Shown here: positions 16,004 to 24,372 of the stretch, in pieces
How positions within the stretch are numbered: position 1 is the stretch's first letter
Layout of the letters: every line of letters starts with the position of its first letter
Assembly (NCBI GenBank): GCA_020846535.1
Contig: JADLDR010000073.1
Coordinates: 1 to 39,763 of the forward strand
DNA: 39,763 nucleotides
Direction of reading: 5' to 3'
From: Armatimonadota bacterium
GTDB lineage: Bacteria; Armatimonadota; JADLDR01
Translations under genes and position numbers: made by a program
Notes under the pieces: generated by a model
What the model saw: only the letters and a program-made list of their open reading frames with translations
The model's database searches: none
Told to the model about the DNA's origin: nothing

Positions 16004-17620
16004 TTATGATAGTGGCGCAGGCCGACCGGCGGGCCGGTTGCAGAAGACGACATATCGCAAAGACGCGGAAATCGTTCGGACGTGAGAACGAGTGCGGGGC
16101 AGGAGCCTGGCAAAATCGTTTCGCAGCGCAATCACGATCATCGGTTCACGATTCTTCAGCAGCCTGCATAAATCCTGCTCCTGCTGGATATTCAGCACAT
16201 GGCCGTCCGTGTAAAAAAGAAGACTCTGAGATTTCAGACGGTAAGCGTAAACAGGCCCTCGGGCGATCTGTTTCGCCATAAGAGCCTGCGCCTTCATGGT
16301 ATGCGCCTCTTGAATCGCAGGCAGCAGAAAATTCGAAACGGTCATAATAAAGCCTAACATCATCGCTACGGTGGTTCCGAAGGCTAGTGCAAACCCCTTT
16401 CTCCGGACAGCCGCGAAAGCCGCCGCGCTGCTCACAGCAAGGCAGGCGGCGATGGCGACCGCAACCGGAAACGCAGGCGGATAGCTCCGATGCGACATTA
16501 TCAGCAAAAAGCCTGCCGCCAGGAGTCCCAGCGCAACCGTTCCCGCAGCGGCGCGGCGCATCGAGGTGGCGGTATCCGGCCCGGCATCGGCCCAGAACAG
16601 GCCGACCAGCGCCGAGAGCGCAGGATAAATCGGGAAAATATAGGTGACCAGCTTCGTCTGGGAGAGAGAAAAGAAGGCGCAAATGACGCCCGACCACAAG
16701 AGCAAGAGCCTCACAGCAGGCCTGTCGCCGGAAGCCAGGCAGTGCCGTATGGCTCCCACCAGGTAGGCGCTCCAGGGGAAGAAAAAAGCGAGCAGCACCG
16801 GCGGAAAATAATAGAAGGGGGCGCTTTTCGGGTGTTCGGGAGACATGAAGCGGGTCAGATTGTTTGCCACCAGAAATCCCTGCACGAATGCCTGCCCGTG
16901 CAGGTGGAGCATCGCCTGATACCAGGGCAGGCTCACCACGAGCGCGGTTCCCACTCCGGCGGCCAGCGACGCGGGCCGCAGCAGGCCGTCTTTTCGGCCC
17001 AGCAGCATATCCAGCCCGAAAACAGCGCAGGGCAGGAGGAGGCCGACCGGCCCTTTGGTCAGCACAGCGCCCCCCATGGCCGCGCCGCACAGGAACATCC
17101 AGAGCAGGCGGTTCCCTTCCTGACGCCAGACCGCGTAGCACAGCAGGGCAGCCGTCAGAAAAAAGGCCAGCGTCATATCGGTGACAGCGGAGCGGGCGAG
17201 GATAAGATGCTGCACGCAGGTGGCCTGCGCCAGAACCGCCGGCCAGTGCGCCCGGCGCCCGGCCAGTTTCGAGGCCAGCATGCCGGTCAGCAGGCAGAGG
17301 CCCACCGCCAGCGCCGCCGACGGCAGGCGGCAGGCGGTTTCGGTGGGGCCCAGCGCCTTTACCGACAGGGCGGAAAGCCAGTAGAACATCGGAGGTTTAT
17401 CGAACCAGGGCTTGCCCAGGTAGCGCGGGGTCAGCCAGTCGCCGGTGGTCGCCATCTCATGGGCCACCTGGCCGTAGACCGGCTCATCGGGATCCATCAG
17501 CCCGAAGTTCCCGATGGCGAAAAAAAAGAGCAGGTAGAAGAGAATGCCACCGCCCGCTATCCATCGCCAGGGGATTGAGAACCGAGATGATACGGTTTTT
17601 ACTGCGATATCTTCAGACAA
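16004..17620 (-). CDS. ArnT/PMT-like membrane glycosyltransferase (GT83/GT39 type)
   Basis: The product (538 residues from TTG 17620) is a polytopic GT-C glycosyltransferase that uses polyprenyl-phosphate sugars on the periplasmic side. The motif NFGLMDPDEPVYGQVAHEM carries the catalytic acidic residue in the first loop. PRYLGKPWFDKPPMFYWL is the ArnT KPPxxYW block, followed by ETACRLPSAALAVG. About ten or more hydrophobic segments follow and a soluble tail ends the protein. The start is uncertain: a longer frame begins at TTG 17653, which lies inside a terminator, so the TTG at 17620 after a purine-rich AGGATAGAGGG is preferred. The same-strand GT2 and deacetylase genes follow. Confidence 0.85.
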   Translation of the reverse strand: MSEDIAVKTVSSRFSIPWRWIAGGGILFYLLFFFAIGNFGLMDPDEPVYGQVAHEMATTGDWLTPRYLGKPWFDKPPMFYWLSALSVKALGPTETACRLPSAALAVGLCLLTGMLASKLAGRRAHWPAVLAQATCVQHLILARSAVTDMTLAFFLTAALLCYAVWRQEGNRLLWMFLCGAAMGGAVLTKGPVGLLLPCAVFGLDMLLGRKDGLLRPASLAAGVGTALVVSLPWYQAMLHLHGQAFVQGFLVANNLTRFMSPEHPKSAPFYYFPPVLLAFFFPWSAYLVGAIRHCLASGDRPAVRLLLLWSGVICAFFSLSQTKLVTYIFPIYPALSALVGLFWADAGPDTATSMRRAAAGTVALGLLAAGFLLIMSHRSYPPAFPVAVAIAACLAVSSAAAFAAVRRKGFALAFGTTVAMMLGFIMTVSNFLLPAIQEAHTMKAQALMAKQIARGPVYAYRLKSQSLLFYTDGHVLNIQQEQDLCRLLKNREPMIVIALRNDFARLLPRTRSHVRTISASLRYVVFCNRPAGRPAPLS

Positions 17621-17651
17621 ACGCCCTCTATCCTGCGCTCGATACCAATGC

Positions 17652-17685
17652 AAAAAGGCCGTCAGACTTATAAGTCTGACGGCCT
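17652..17685 (-). terminator. Intrinsic terminator after the GlsB-like gene
   Basis: A perfect 30-base palindrome spans 17656-17685 (centre ACTTATAAGT), followed on the minus strand by five T (17656-17652). It lies between the GlsB-like stop at 17700 and the ArnT-like gene, isolating the two units. Confidence 0.9.
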
Positions 17686-17699
17686 GAAACCCTCATTTG

Positions 17700-18005
17700 T
17701 TACGCGCTTTTTTTGCTGCCGGCAAAGGCTTTCCATATCGCCAGGAAGATGATCGCCCCGATGATGCTGGCGATCAGATTCATAATGCCGTAGCGCATCC
17801 CCGGCAAAATGATGTTGCCGATCAGCCCCCCGATGAAGCCGACCACGATGCTGCCCAGAATCCCGCCGGGGCCGCTCCCCACCACTTTCTCGGCGACCAC
17901 CCCGCAGATAAAGGCAGTCACCAGCATGATCAGCAATCCGATGGCCGACTTCAACAGGATAAAGCCCACAACCACAAGCAAGATCAACAGCACAAGCGAA
18001 ATCAT
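17700..18005 (-). CDS. GlsB/YeaQ/YmgE family small membrane protein
   Basis: The 101-residue protein is almost entirely hydrophobic, with an N-terminal segment SLVLLILLVVVGFILL and then the family pattern TAFICGVVAEKVVGSGPGGILGSIVVGFIGGLIG, followed by a last helix (SIIGAIIFLAIWKAF). This transglycosylase-associated protein family has no established enzymatic role and is often stress-linked. The family usually has about 80 residues in three helices; the extra N-terminal helix makes four here. AAGGGGGG precedes the ATG. A strong terminator follows. The upstream gene on the same strand ends 17 bases before this start. Confidence 0.85.
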   Translation of the reverse strand: MISLVLLILLVVVGFILLKSAIGLLIMLVTAFICGVVAEKVVGSGPGGILGSIVVGFIGGLIGNIILPGMRYGIMNLIASIIGAIIFLAIWKAFAGSKKSA

Positions 18006-18022
18006 CGTTGTTCCCCCCTTCG

Positions 18023-18766
18023 TTAACGGTAGACCCGGCTATTGCCTCCTAGAATGAGACGGGCCAGCGCCTGGATGATCTTGACCGCCAGCCAGATGAT
18101 CAGGATCAGGAAAAGAATCCCGATCAGCGTCCCGAAGAACCCGGCGTGATGGCTCACCGGCGCAGGGCCATAATAAGGCGAGTGATAGTGCGGCGAGCTG
18201 ATGAAGGGAAGCCACCAGAAATAGTGATACCCGTAGAAGGGAAAGGGAGAATACCCCATCGGAACCATCACCCCGCCCCAGTAGTGGTTATAGGTGACCG
18301 TCCTGTCGGGATAATGAACCAGGGTCTGGTTCCGCCCCAACCGCTCCGAATAGGGCTGCCCGCCGTAGCCGCCCGTCCGCCCGCCGTAAGTGGGGCGAGA
18401 CGAAGGCGGAGGGGTCGAGATGTTCCCCCGGCTGCCCGATGTCGAGCCGCCGAAGGAAGGCCGGGATGAAGGTGCAGGCGTCGAAAACGTGCCTCCCGGG
18501 GAAGGCGATCTCTGGTCGAAGCTGCCTCCGTAGGATGGCCGGGACGAGGGCGCAGGGGTCGCGTAAGTCGAGCGGCTCCCGCCGAAACCGCCGGAGCTCC
18601 GGCTCCCGCCGAAACTGCCCCCGAAACTCCGGCTCCCGCCAAAACTGCCTCCGAAGCTTCGCCCGCCGCCCCCGAAACTGCGGCCTCCACGCGCGTAAAC
18701 CAGCGCCACCTGGCAGACCAGGAAAAGGAGCGCAATCGCCCATGTCAGCCATTTTCGATACTTCAT
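18023..18766 (-). CDS. Gly/Ser-rich exported or membrane protein
   Basis: The 247-residue protein starts with a signal sequence (KYRKWLTWAIALLFLVCQVALVYA). Residues about 26-70 are tandem FGGSRSFGGS-type repeats, and about 70-130 repeat a TPAPSSRPSYGG-type unit three times (TPAPSSRPS, TPAPSSRPS, TPPPSSRPT). A Tyr/His/Trp-rich stretch follows (YGYHYFWWLPFISSPHYHSP), then one hydrophobic helix TLIGILFLILIIWLAVKII near the C terminus. It resembles low-complexity anchored proteins of unknown role. I do not recognise a named family. It precedes the GlsB-like gene by 17 bases and is probably co-transcribed with it. Confidence 0.75.
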   Translation of the reverse strand: MKYRKWLTWAIALLFLVCQVALVYARGGRSFGGGGRSFGGSFGGSRSFGGSFGGSRSSGGFGGSRSTYATPAPSSRPSYGGSFDQRSPSPGGTFSTPAPSSRPSFGGSTSGSRGNISTPPPSSRPTYGGRTGGYGGQPYSERLGRNQTLVHYPDRTVTYNHYWGGVMVPMGYSPFPFYGYHYFWWLPFISSPHYHSPYYGPAPVSHHAGFFGTLIGILFLILIIWLAVKIIQALARLILGGNSRVYR

Positions 18767-18833
18767 GTGAATCCTGCCTTCTTTCCGAGAAAATGTGATA
18801 AAAATACGGTCTCCTGACGCGACTCCAAACCTC

Positions 18834-19778
18834 TCAACTGTAAAGCCGGCTCATGGCGGCATCGTAGGCGTCGGCAGCCTGGTTGTAGTTCAGGATAGCC
18901 TCCTCCCAGCTCGGGCTGGCGCTCATGGCGATGCCGCGGGCCGCCGCCAGCTTGTCCTCGCCTTCCCGGAGATCGAAGGGTTCGGGAAGGTTGGCCCGGC
19001 GGAATTCGCTCCGCAGCCGGTCCAGGGCGGCGCGGGCTTCCAGGTATTTGACCTGCGTGTCCTGCATGAAGCCGATGCCGTCCTCCGCGGCCCGCAGGCC
19101 GGCATCGGCAAGGTTCAGAATCGCCTGGGCCGCCTCCACGGTCCCCTTGTGGTATCTATCCTCCCGGCTCGACTCCAGCTTTTCCAGTTCGGTCGCCAGC
19201 TCGTTCAGGAGCATCCGGCTGTGAATAAGGTGAACCTCATGGGCGCGCTCCAGCTCCTCGATGCGGGCTTTGACCTCGCGGGCGCGGGTGGCCGCCTCCT
19301 CGATGGCTGGGTCGCTGCGGGCGGCCCAGTCGCGCACTTCGGTGAGGGCTTTTTCCAGCCAGGGAAGCTGTTCGCTCCGGATGTGCCGGATAAAAGACAG
19401 CGCCCGCTCGTACACCCAGTAGGCAGCCTCGATTTTGTCCATCGAGGGAATATCCTCCGGCAGTTCCCCTTCATAGAGAAAATCGCGCTTGATACGCCGG
19501 AAGTCCTCCACCGGAAGCTCGACCTCATCTTTCACTCTCTCAAGCGCGGGAAGAGCCTGGCTGCAATTTTCGATAATGACTTTGACATCATCCAGGACGC
19601 GGCTCACTTCCTGCACATCCTGAGAGGTCATGTTGGAGGAAGACCACTGTTTGAAACGAAGCTCGATATCCGGCAGCTTTTTTTGGCATTCGGTCACGGA
19701 TTCCAGGATCTCGCTCCACTGCTCCTGCGCCTGCCTCTGAAATTCTTTCTCTTCCCGGCTCAACCCGAAAAATCGCAT
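18834..19778 (-). CDS. Coiled-coil rich cytoplasmic protein of unknown function
   Basis: The 314-residue protein has no signal peptide or membrane segment. It is charged and helical throughout, with likely coiled coils around EFQRQAQEQWSEILESVTE (near 12-30), EEAATRAREVKARIEELERA and LLNELATELEKLESSRED. The C terminus, SWEEAILNYNQAADAYDAAMSRL, resembles a TPR-like helix pair. I do not recognise the family. The start at ATG 19778 is supported by GGAGGAG a few bases upstream. It is on the same strand as the Gly/Ser-rich and GlsB-like genes, 67 bases upstream of them, and might form one unit with them. Confidence 0.7.
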   Translation of the reverse strand: MRFFGLSREEKEFQRQAQEQWSEILESVTECQKKLPDIELRFKQWSSSNMTSQDVQEVSRVLDDVKVIIENCSQALPALERVKDEVELPVEDFRRIKRDFLYEGELPEDIPSMDKIEAAYWVYERALSFIRHIRSEQLPWLEKALTEVRDWAARSDPAIEEAATRAREVKARIEELERAHEVHLIHSRMLLNELATELEKLESSREDRYHKGTVEAAQAILNLADAGLRAAEDGIGFMQDTQVKYLEARAALDRLRSEFRRANLPEPFDLREGEDKLAAARGIAMSASPSWEEAILNYNQAADAYDAAMSRLYS

Positions 19779-19906
19779 CGGCTCCTCCCTCGCTCATGCG
19801 TTTTGAAGGTTTCCATTAAGGATAAACGTAAAATTCGGCAAAAGGTTGCTGATTCCAGCCTATTATAGCGAAACCCGGAGGCTTTGTCAAAGCCCCGGAG
19901 CGAATA

Positions 19907-19935
19907 TGCACAGTCCACCTGTTTTATGGTATACT
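19907..19935 (+). promoter_or_regulatory. Putative extended -10 promoter for the PIG-L gene
   Basis: TATACT at 19930-19935 is preceded by TGG at 19927-19929, an extended -10. A weak -35 (TGCACA, 19907-19912) lies 17 bases upstream. The same TGGTATACT core recurs upstream of cdaA. Confidence 0.6.
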
Positions 19936-19968
19936 AGCATCAACGCTCGAATAAGAAGGCCTTCCTTG

Positions 19969-21438
19969 ATGTTGACCTGGCTCCGCCAAAAACGATGGCT
20001 GTCGTTTGCGCTGGCCCTGGGGCTTCTGGCGGTCGGGGCATCTCTGGGACGGATCGCGCTGGACATCCGCCGGCAGAACCTGTCGGCTCGAAAGCTCGAT
20101 TTGCCGGAGATCCCACGGCTCTCCCGGAACGACCGCGTAATGATTTTCGCCCCGCACTGCGATGACGAAACCCTGGGCTGCGGGGGCCTCCTTCAAAAAG
20201 CTCTGGCCGCAGGCTGTGACACCCGGGTCGTCCTGGTCACCAACGGCGACGGCTTCCCCTTTGCCGCCAAGCGGGCCTTCAAGGAGCTGAGAGTTCCGGC
20301 CCGGGACTATATCCGCCTGGCCTATGAGCGCCAGAAGGAAACGCAGGCGGCCCTGCGAACCCTGGGCCTCCCGGCGGATCATATCCTCTTTCTGGGCTAT
20401 CCCGACAGTGGATTGGCCGCCCTCTGGAACGATTATTTCCCGGACAACCGGTTTTACGCTTCCCGCTTTACCAGACACAGCCGTTCCCCATACCGGAATA
20501 TCTTTCACCCTCATGCCCCTTACTGCGGCTCCTCCGTTCTGAAAGATATCCAGGAGGTTATCCGGCGATTCCGGCCCACGCTCGTCTGCCTGCCTCATCC
20601 CAACGATAACCACGGAGATCACTGGGCGACTCACGCCTTTGTTGTTTCGGCCCTGGAAGAAACCGGCTGGCGAAAAAGCGTCAGGCTCTATGCCTATCTG
20701 GTTCACAGGGGCGACTGGCCGGTCCCGCAGGGCCTTCGCCCCGCCGAGCCGCTTGCGCCTCCCGCCCGACTGGCGCGCCTCAATACCCGGTGGTTTGTCC
20801 TCCCTCTGACCGGAGGCGAAACCGCCCTGAAGCAACGAGCCGTTGCCTGCTATCAGAGTCAGATGGCGGTGATCGGGCGGTTCCTGAAAAGCTTCATCCG
20901 GGCCAACGAACTCTTCGGGACCATAGCGGACGCAATCGCTCCCGAAGTGGCTCCGGGTTCTATCCGCTTCGGCGGCCCGGCAACGCAGTGGAACTCGATC
21001 AAGCCCGCGCTTCTCGATCCTATCGGGGATACGGTGGGAACGGAACTGGAAGGCCATGCGGATTTCAGCGCGGTGCGGGTGGCGCACAGTCCGGGGGCGC
21101 TCCACCTGCGGGTAACGCTGCGCAAGCGGTTTTCGCGCGAGGTGCGCTATACGCTCCGGCTGCATGCTCTCACCCCGGAACACCGCATCCTGAACCTGCG
21201 CCTCGACCGCCCGGCATCGCTTTCGGATCAGGGCATTCTCTTTGCAGCGCAGGGCAATTCCGCCGAAATCGCGCTTCCCAACCGCCTGCTGGGAAAGCCG
21301 AAAGCCGTGATGCTGGCCCTGGACGCCCGGGTGCTGGGGGTTCTGGTGGACAAAACGGCCTGGCAGGTCGTCCGGATGGAACCGGATCAGGGGCCTCCGC
21401 CCGGTTTGCCCACAGGGGGAACGTCTTCCTTGCGGTAG
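19969..21438 (+). CDS. Membrane-anchored PIG-L family (LmbE-like) deacetylase
   Basis: The 489-residue product has an N-terminal membrane anchor (WLSFALALGLLAVGASLGRIAL) and a PIG-L/LmbE deacetylase domain. The zinc motif appears as HCDDE at residues 63-67, with Cys where Pro is usual, and HPNDNHGDH at 210-218 supplies the later histidines. VVLVTNGDGFPFAAK and LGLPADHILFLGYPDSGL are typical family segments. About 200 residues after the catalytic domain (from about 330) form a probable beta-rich extension. ATG 19969 is chosen; upstream extension would run into the promoter. The family removes N-acetyl groups from amino-sugar conjugates; the substrate here is unknown. It overlaps the convergent protease gene by 52 bases. 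Confidence 0.83.
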   Translation: MLTWLRQKRWLSFALALGLLAVGASLGRIALDIRRQNLSARKLDLPEIPRLSRNDRVMIFAPHCDDETLGCGGLLQKALAAGCDTRVVLVTNGDGFPFAAKRAFKELRVPARDYIRLAYERQKETQAALRTLGLPADHILFLGYPDSGLAALWNDYFPDNRFYASRFTRHSRSPYRNIFHPHAPYCGSSVLKDIQEVIRRFRPTLVCLPHPNDNHGDHWATHAFVVSALEETGWRKSVRLYAYLVHRGDWPVPQGLRPAEPLAPPARLARLNTRWFVLPLTGGETALKQRAVACYQSQMAVIGRFLKSFIRANELFGTIADAIAPEVAPGSIRFGGPATQWNSIKPALLDPIGDTVGTELEGHADFSAVRVAHSPGALHLRVTLRKRFSREVRYTLRLHALTPEHRILNLRLDRPASLSDQGILFAAQGNSAEIALPNRLLGKPKAVMLALDARVLGVLVDKTAWQVVRMEPDQGPPPGLPTGGTSSLR

Positions 21439-22241
21439 GGAACCGGAATATAGGTGACGGTGGGCCGCCTCTGTGCAGGCTGGGGATAGAGGGACATCAG
21501 CATATAGACCTCTTCCGGCACCTCCTCGCAGACAGGCAGGCCCATCGCCTTGACTTCCTCGGCATCGATGGGGTAATCGTGCGTCCAGCGCCCGTCGGTG
21601 AGGGCTTCGGACAGTTCCGCAAGCGCCTCCCCGGAGAGCTTGTCGGAAAGGATGCGCCTGACCAGTTCCTTCACCTGCCGCTGGGCTTTTTCGGCGATAT
21701 CGGCCCGGATCCAGGTGCTGTCATCGATTTCGTTCCGGTCTTTCTGGCGCACCGCCTTCAGGATGGAGGCGGCGGGATATTCCCCGATCTGCGGGTCCAC
21801 AGGCCCTAAAACGGCGTTGGGATCCATGCAGATTTCATCGGAGGCCAGGGCGATGAGCGTCCCGCCCGACATGGCGTAATGCGGCACGAAAACAGTCACT
21901 TTCGCCTTGTGCCTCTGGAGGGCGCAGGCGATCTGCTCGGAGGCCAGCACCAGGCCGCCCGGAGTGTGCAGGATGATATCGATGGGCATATCGTCCGGCG
22001 TCATGCGGATGGCCCGCAGGACTTCCTCGGAATCCTCGATATTGATATAGCGCACGATGGGAATGCCCAGAAGGCTCATCGATTCCTGGCGGTGGATGAG
22101 GGCGATGATGCGCGATTTACGCTTCCGTTCCAGGTTCTGCATGAAGCGGATGCGGCTGGCCTCCAGCATCCTCTGCTGCACCATCGGCAGGAAGGCGGAG
22201 GCTATGAACAAAAAGAAGATCAGTTGAGATAAAAAGCCCAT
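21387..22241 (-). CDS. SDH-type Clp-fold membrane serine protease
   Basis: The 284-residue protein resembles the serine dehydrogenase proteinase family, which shares the ClpP/crotonase fold with SppA. It begins with a membrane segment (FLSQLIFFLFIASAFLP). Core motifs are DIILHTPGGLVLASEQIA with H92, VPHYAMSGGTLIALASDEI with the candidate nucleophile S125, and MDPNAVLGPVDPQIGEYPA. The active site is probably at the inner membrane face. The gene lies 11 bases after a rhomboid gene on the same strand, so the two proteases are likely co-expressed. Its C terminus (GKPGGGP) is encoded within the end of the convergent PIG-L gene. Confidence 0.85.
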   Translation of the reverse strand: MGFLSQLIFFLFIASAFLPMVQQRMLEASRIRFMQNLERKRKSRIIALIHRQESMSLLGIPIVRYINIEDSEEVLRAIRMTPDDMPIDIILHTPGGLVLASEQIACALQRHKAKVTVFVPHYAMSGGTLIALASDEICMDPNAVLGPVDPQIGEYPAASILKAVRQKDRNEIDDSTWIRADIAEKAQRQVKELVRRILSDKLSGEALAELSEALTDGRWTHDYPIDAEEVKAMGLPVCEEVPEEVYMLMSLYPQPAQRRPTVTYIPVPYRKEDVPPVGKPGGGP

Positions 22242-22252
22242 GCGCTCCCTCC

Positions 22253-22945
22253 TCAGTAGGGGCGGTATTCATCGGCAAAGCGTGGCCTTTCCTCGCGCCG
22301 TTTGAAGAGATGGACAAGGACGAAGCCCGCCACGAAGCCGCCGATATGCGCCCACCAGGCCACCCCGCCGGACGATTCCCTCATGCCCGGCAGGGCCAGA
22401 AAGCCGCTGACGAACTGGATTAAAAACCAGAAGCCGATATAAAAAACCGCCGGTAGTTCGACGATATCGATCAGGAAGAACCAGAAGATCAGAGCCGTCA
22501 CCCGCGCCCTGGGATGGAGGACATAATAAGCGCCCATCACAGCGGCAATCGCTCCCGACGCCCCGATCCCCGGCACGGTCGCATCGGGCGACATCGCCAC
22601 CTGGGTCAGCCCGGCCAGAATCCCGGTCGCCATATAAAAGAGAACGTAGCGGTAGTGCCCCATCCTGTCTTCCACGTTATCGCCGAAGATCCACAGGAAG
22701 AGCATATTGCCCAACAGGTGCATCCAGCCGCCATGCATAAACATCGAGGTAACCAGGGGAAGCCAATCAAGGGGAGTCTGCCAGTTCGTGACGCGGGCCG
22801 GGACAGTTCCGAAGATATAGAGAAAATCCTGAAGCCTGTCTCCTGCCGCCAGTTGCAGCGCGAACCCGATGAAATTGAGCCAGATGAGCAGGATATTGAT
22901 ATACGGGTAACTGCGGGCCGGGATGTTGTCTCGAATGGGAATCAT
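22253..22945 (-). CDS. Rhomboid-family intramembrane serine protease
   Basis: The 230-residue protein has about six membrane segments and the rhomboid signatures: HGGWMHLLGNMLFLW (from residue 71), GIGASGAIAAVMGAYY with nucleophile S130, and WWAHIGGFVAGF with H200, giving the Ser-His dyad. Rhomboids cut transmembrane substrates within the bilayer. The ATG is preceded by AAGGGA. That site lies in a CCCTTCCGGAAGGG palindrome at 22957-22970. The upstream same-strand gene is the Gfo/Idh/MocA oxidoreductase (62 bases away); the SDH-type protease follows. Confidence 0.92.
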   Translation of the reverse strand: MIPIRDNIPARSYPYINILLIWLNFIGFALQLAAGDRLQDFLYIFGTVPARVTNWQTPLDWLPLVTSMFMHGGWMHLLGNMLFLWIFGDNVEDRMGHYRYVLFYMATGILAGLTQVAMSPDATVPGIGASGAIAAVMGAYYVLHPRARVTALIFWFFLIDIVELPAVFYIGFWFLIQFVSGFLALPGMRESSGGVAWWAHIGGFVAGFVLVHLFKRREERPRFADEYRPY

Positions 22946-23007
22946 AACGATTCATCCCTTCCGGAAGGGGAAGGGGACAGAGCCATGGTCTGCCCCCTTC
23001 GGCCCGA

Positions 23008-24075
23008 TCAGCCGATCTTGACTTCTTTGCCGGTATCGCTGGATTCGTAGATGGCGTCCATGATCTGGGAAACCATCAGCCCGTGCTCGCCGGGGATCAG
23101 CGATTCGGCGTCGTTGCGGATAGCGTCGATGAATGCCTGGACTTCGGCCAGGTAGACGTTCACATCCGCCAGGCCATAGGGCTTGACATCGGTGAGGGTC
23201 TTGTGCTCTTCCTTGAAGATCATCGGGGGATGGGTCTGCAAGCCGCCCTCGGTACCGAGGATCACGGAATTGAAGACATCCTTTTCGATGTTGGCGGCAA
23301 AGCTGGCTTCCACCGTCAGGGTGGCCCCGTTGTCGAAGCGAACGAAGCCGGTGGCGAAGTCTTCCACCGTGAAGGTCTCGGTGTCCCACTGGCCCATCAG
23401 GCCGATGATATCCTTGCGGGTGCCGAACTTGGTGTAGCACTGGCCGGAGGCGGCCACAGGCTTCGGATGGCCCATGAGCCAGAGGGTCAAGTCGAGGATG
23501 TGGACGCCGATATCGATCATCGGGCCGCCCCCCTGCTTGTCCTTCTGCCCGAAAACGCCCCAGCCGGGGATGCCGCGGCGGCGGAGCGCCTGGACGCGGG
23601 CATAATAGATGTCGCCCAGCTCGCCGGCATCGATGAACCGCTTGAGGGCCTGCGGGCCGGAGCCGAAGCGGCTGCACAGGCCGATCTGGAGCTTCTTACC
23701 TGTCTTGCGGGAAGCGGCCACCATCGCGGCCCCTTCCTTGGCGTTCATACCGATAGGCTTCTCGCACAGGACGTGGACGCCCGCATTCAGCGCATCGATG
23801 GTCGGGTCCATGTGTACGTAGTTGGGCGTGCAGACGCTGACGGCATCCAGTTCTTCCTCTTTGAGCATCTTCCGGTAATCGGTGTAAATGCGCGGGATGC
23901 CGAATTTCTCGGCGACATTCTTGGCGACCGACTCGACGATATCGCACCCGGCGACGATTTCGACACCCTCCACCTTCTGGTAGCTGGGGATATGAGCCGC
24001 GGTAGCGATCCCCCCGGTTCCGATAATACCGACACGAATAGGCTTCACCCTGGCGGCGGTTTCCTTTTCAGGCAC
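23008..24075 (-). CDS. Gfo/Idh/MocA family oxidoreductase
   Basis: The 355-residue protein has an N-terminal NAD(P)-binding Rossmann fold (RVGIIGTGGIATAAHIPSY near residue 13), the family signature HVLCEKPIGMNAKEGAAM, and a C-terminal alpha/beta domain starting near GDIYYARVQALRRRGIPGW with MIDIGVHILDLTLWLMG. These enzymes oxidise or reduce sugars, inositols and related polyols; the substrate cannot be told. The start is GTG 24075, preceded by GGGAGG. The gene precedes the rhomboid gene on the same strand. Confidence 0.9.
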   Translation of the reverse strand: MPEKETAARVKPIRVGIIGTGGIATAAHIPSYQKVEGVEIVAGCDIVESVAKNVAEKFGIPRIYTDYRKMLKEEELDAVSVCTPNYVHMDPTIDALNAGVHVLCEKPIGMNAKEGAAMVAASRKTGKKLQIGLCSRFGSGPQALKRFIDAGELGDIYYARVQALRRRGIPGWGVFGQKDKQGGGPMIDIGVHILDLTLWLMGHPKPVAASGQCYTKFGTRKDIIGLMGQWDTETFTVEDFATGFVRFDNGATLTVEASFAANIEKDVFNSVILGTEGGLQTHPPMIFKEEHKTLTDVKPYGLADVNVYLAEVQAFIDAIRNDAESLIPGEHGLMVSQIMDAIYESSDTGKEVKIG

Positions 24076-24190
24076 GTTGAGTTCCTCCCTTGCAAAATGT
24101 GCTTCTTGTCCGACAGCTCAATCGCTGCCGGTCTATTTTTCGACGCCCGCCTTCTCATTTCCTTTTCCGCTTTTGTGAACAATTCATACG

Positions 24191-24217
24191 GGAACTTTTT
24201 CGGGAAAAAGGCGCGTT
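24191..24217 (+). promoter_or_regulatory. ECF-sigma-like promoter motif upstream of cdaA
   Basis: GGAAC (24191-24195), continuing TTTTTCGG, is followed after 19 bases by GTT (24215-24217). The same arrangement is found at 28314-28340. GGAAC with a downstream GTT/GTC is the general form of ECF-sigma promoters. Confidence 0.45.
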
Positions 24218-24290
24218 GAACCGATAGAGGCAACTCGCTCTTTGACAATTTGCCGGTGACGCAGATCCTTTCTCGACTTTTGAAAATGAT

Positions 24291-24320
24291 TTGATTTAGG
24301 CGTTCAGGCTATGGTATACT
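24291..24320 (+). promoter_or_regulatory. Sigma-70-type promoter of cdaA
   Basis: TTGATT (24291-24296) and TATACT (24315-24320) are 18 bases apart, with TGG before the -10 (extended -10). The cdaA GTG lies 53 bases beyond. The rest of 24076-24290 holds only the ECF-like motif and no gene. Confidence 0.7.
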
Positions 24321-24372
24321 TTATGGAGACATTCTTTCCGGCAGGGCGCGGGCGGACCGCGGGGGGCGGCTG

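Noticed and set aside
18540..18670. Periodic repeats that resemble a short CRISPR or satellite
   Set aside because: They are codon repeats within the Gly/Ser-rich protein gene and lack distinct spacers.
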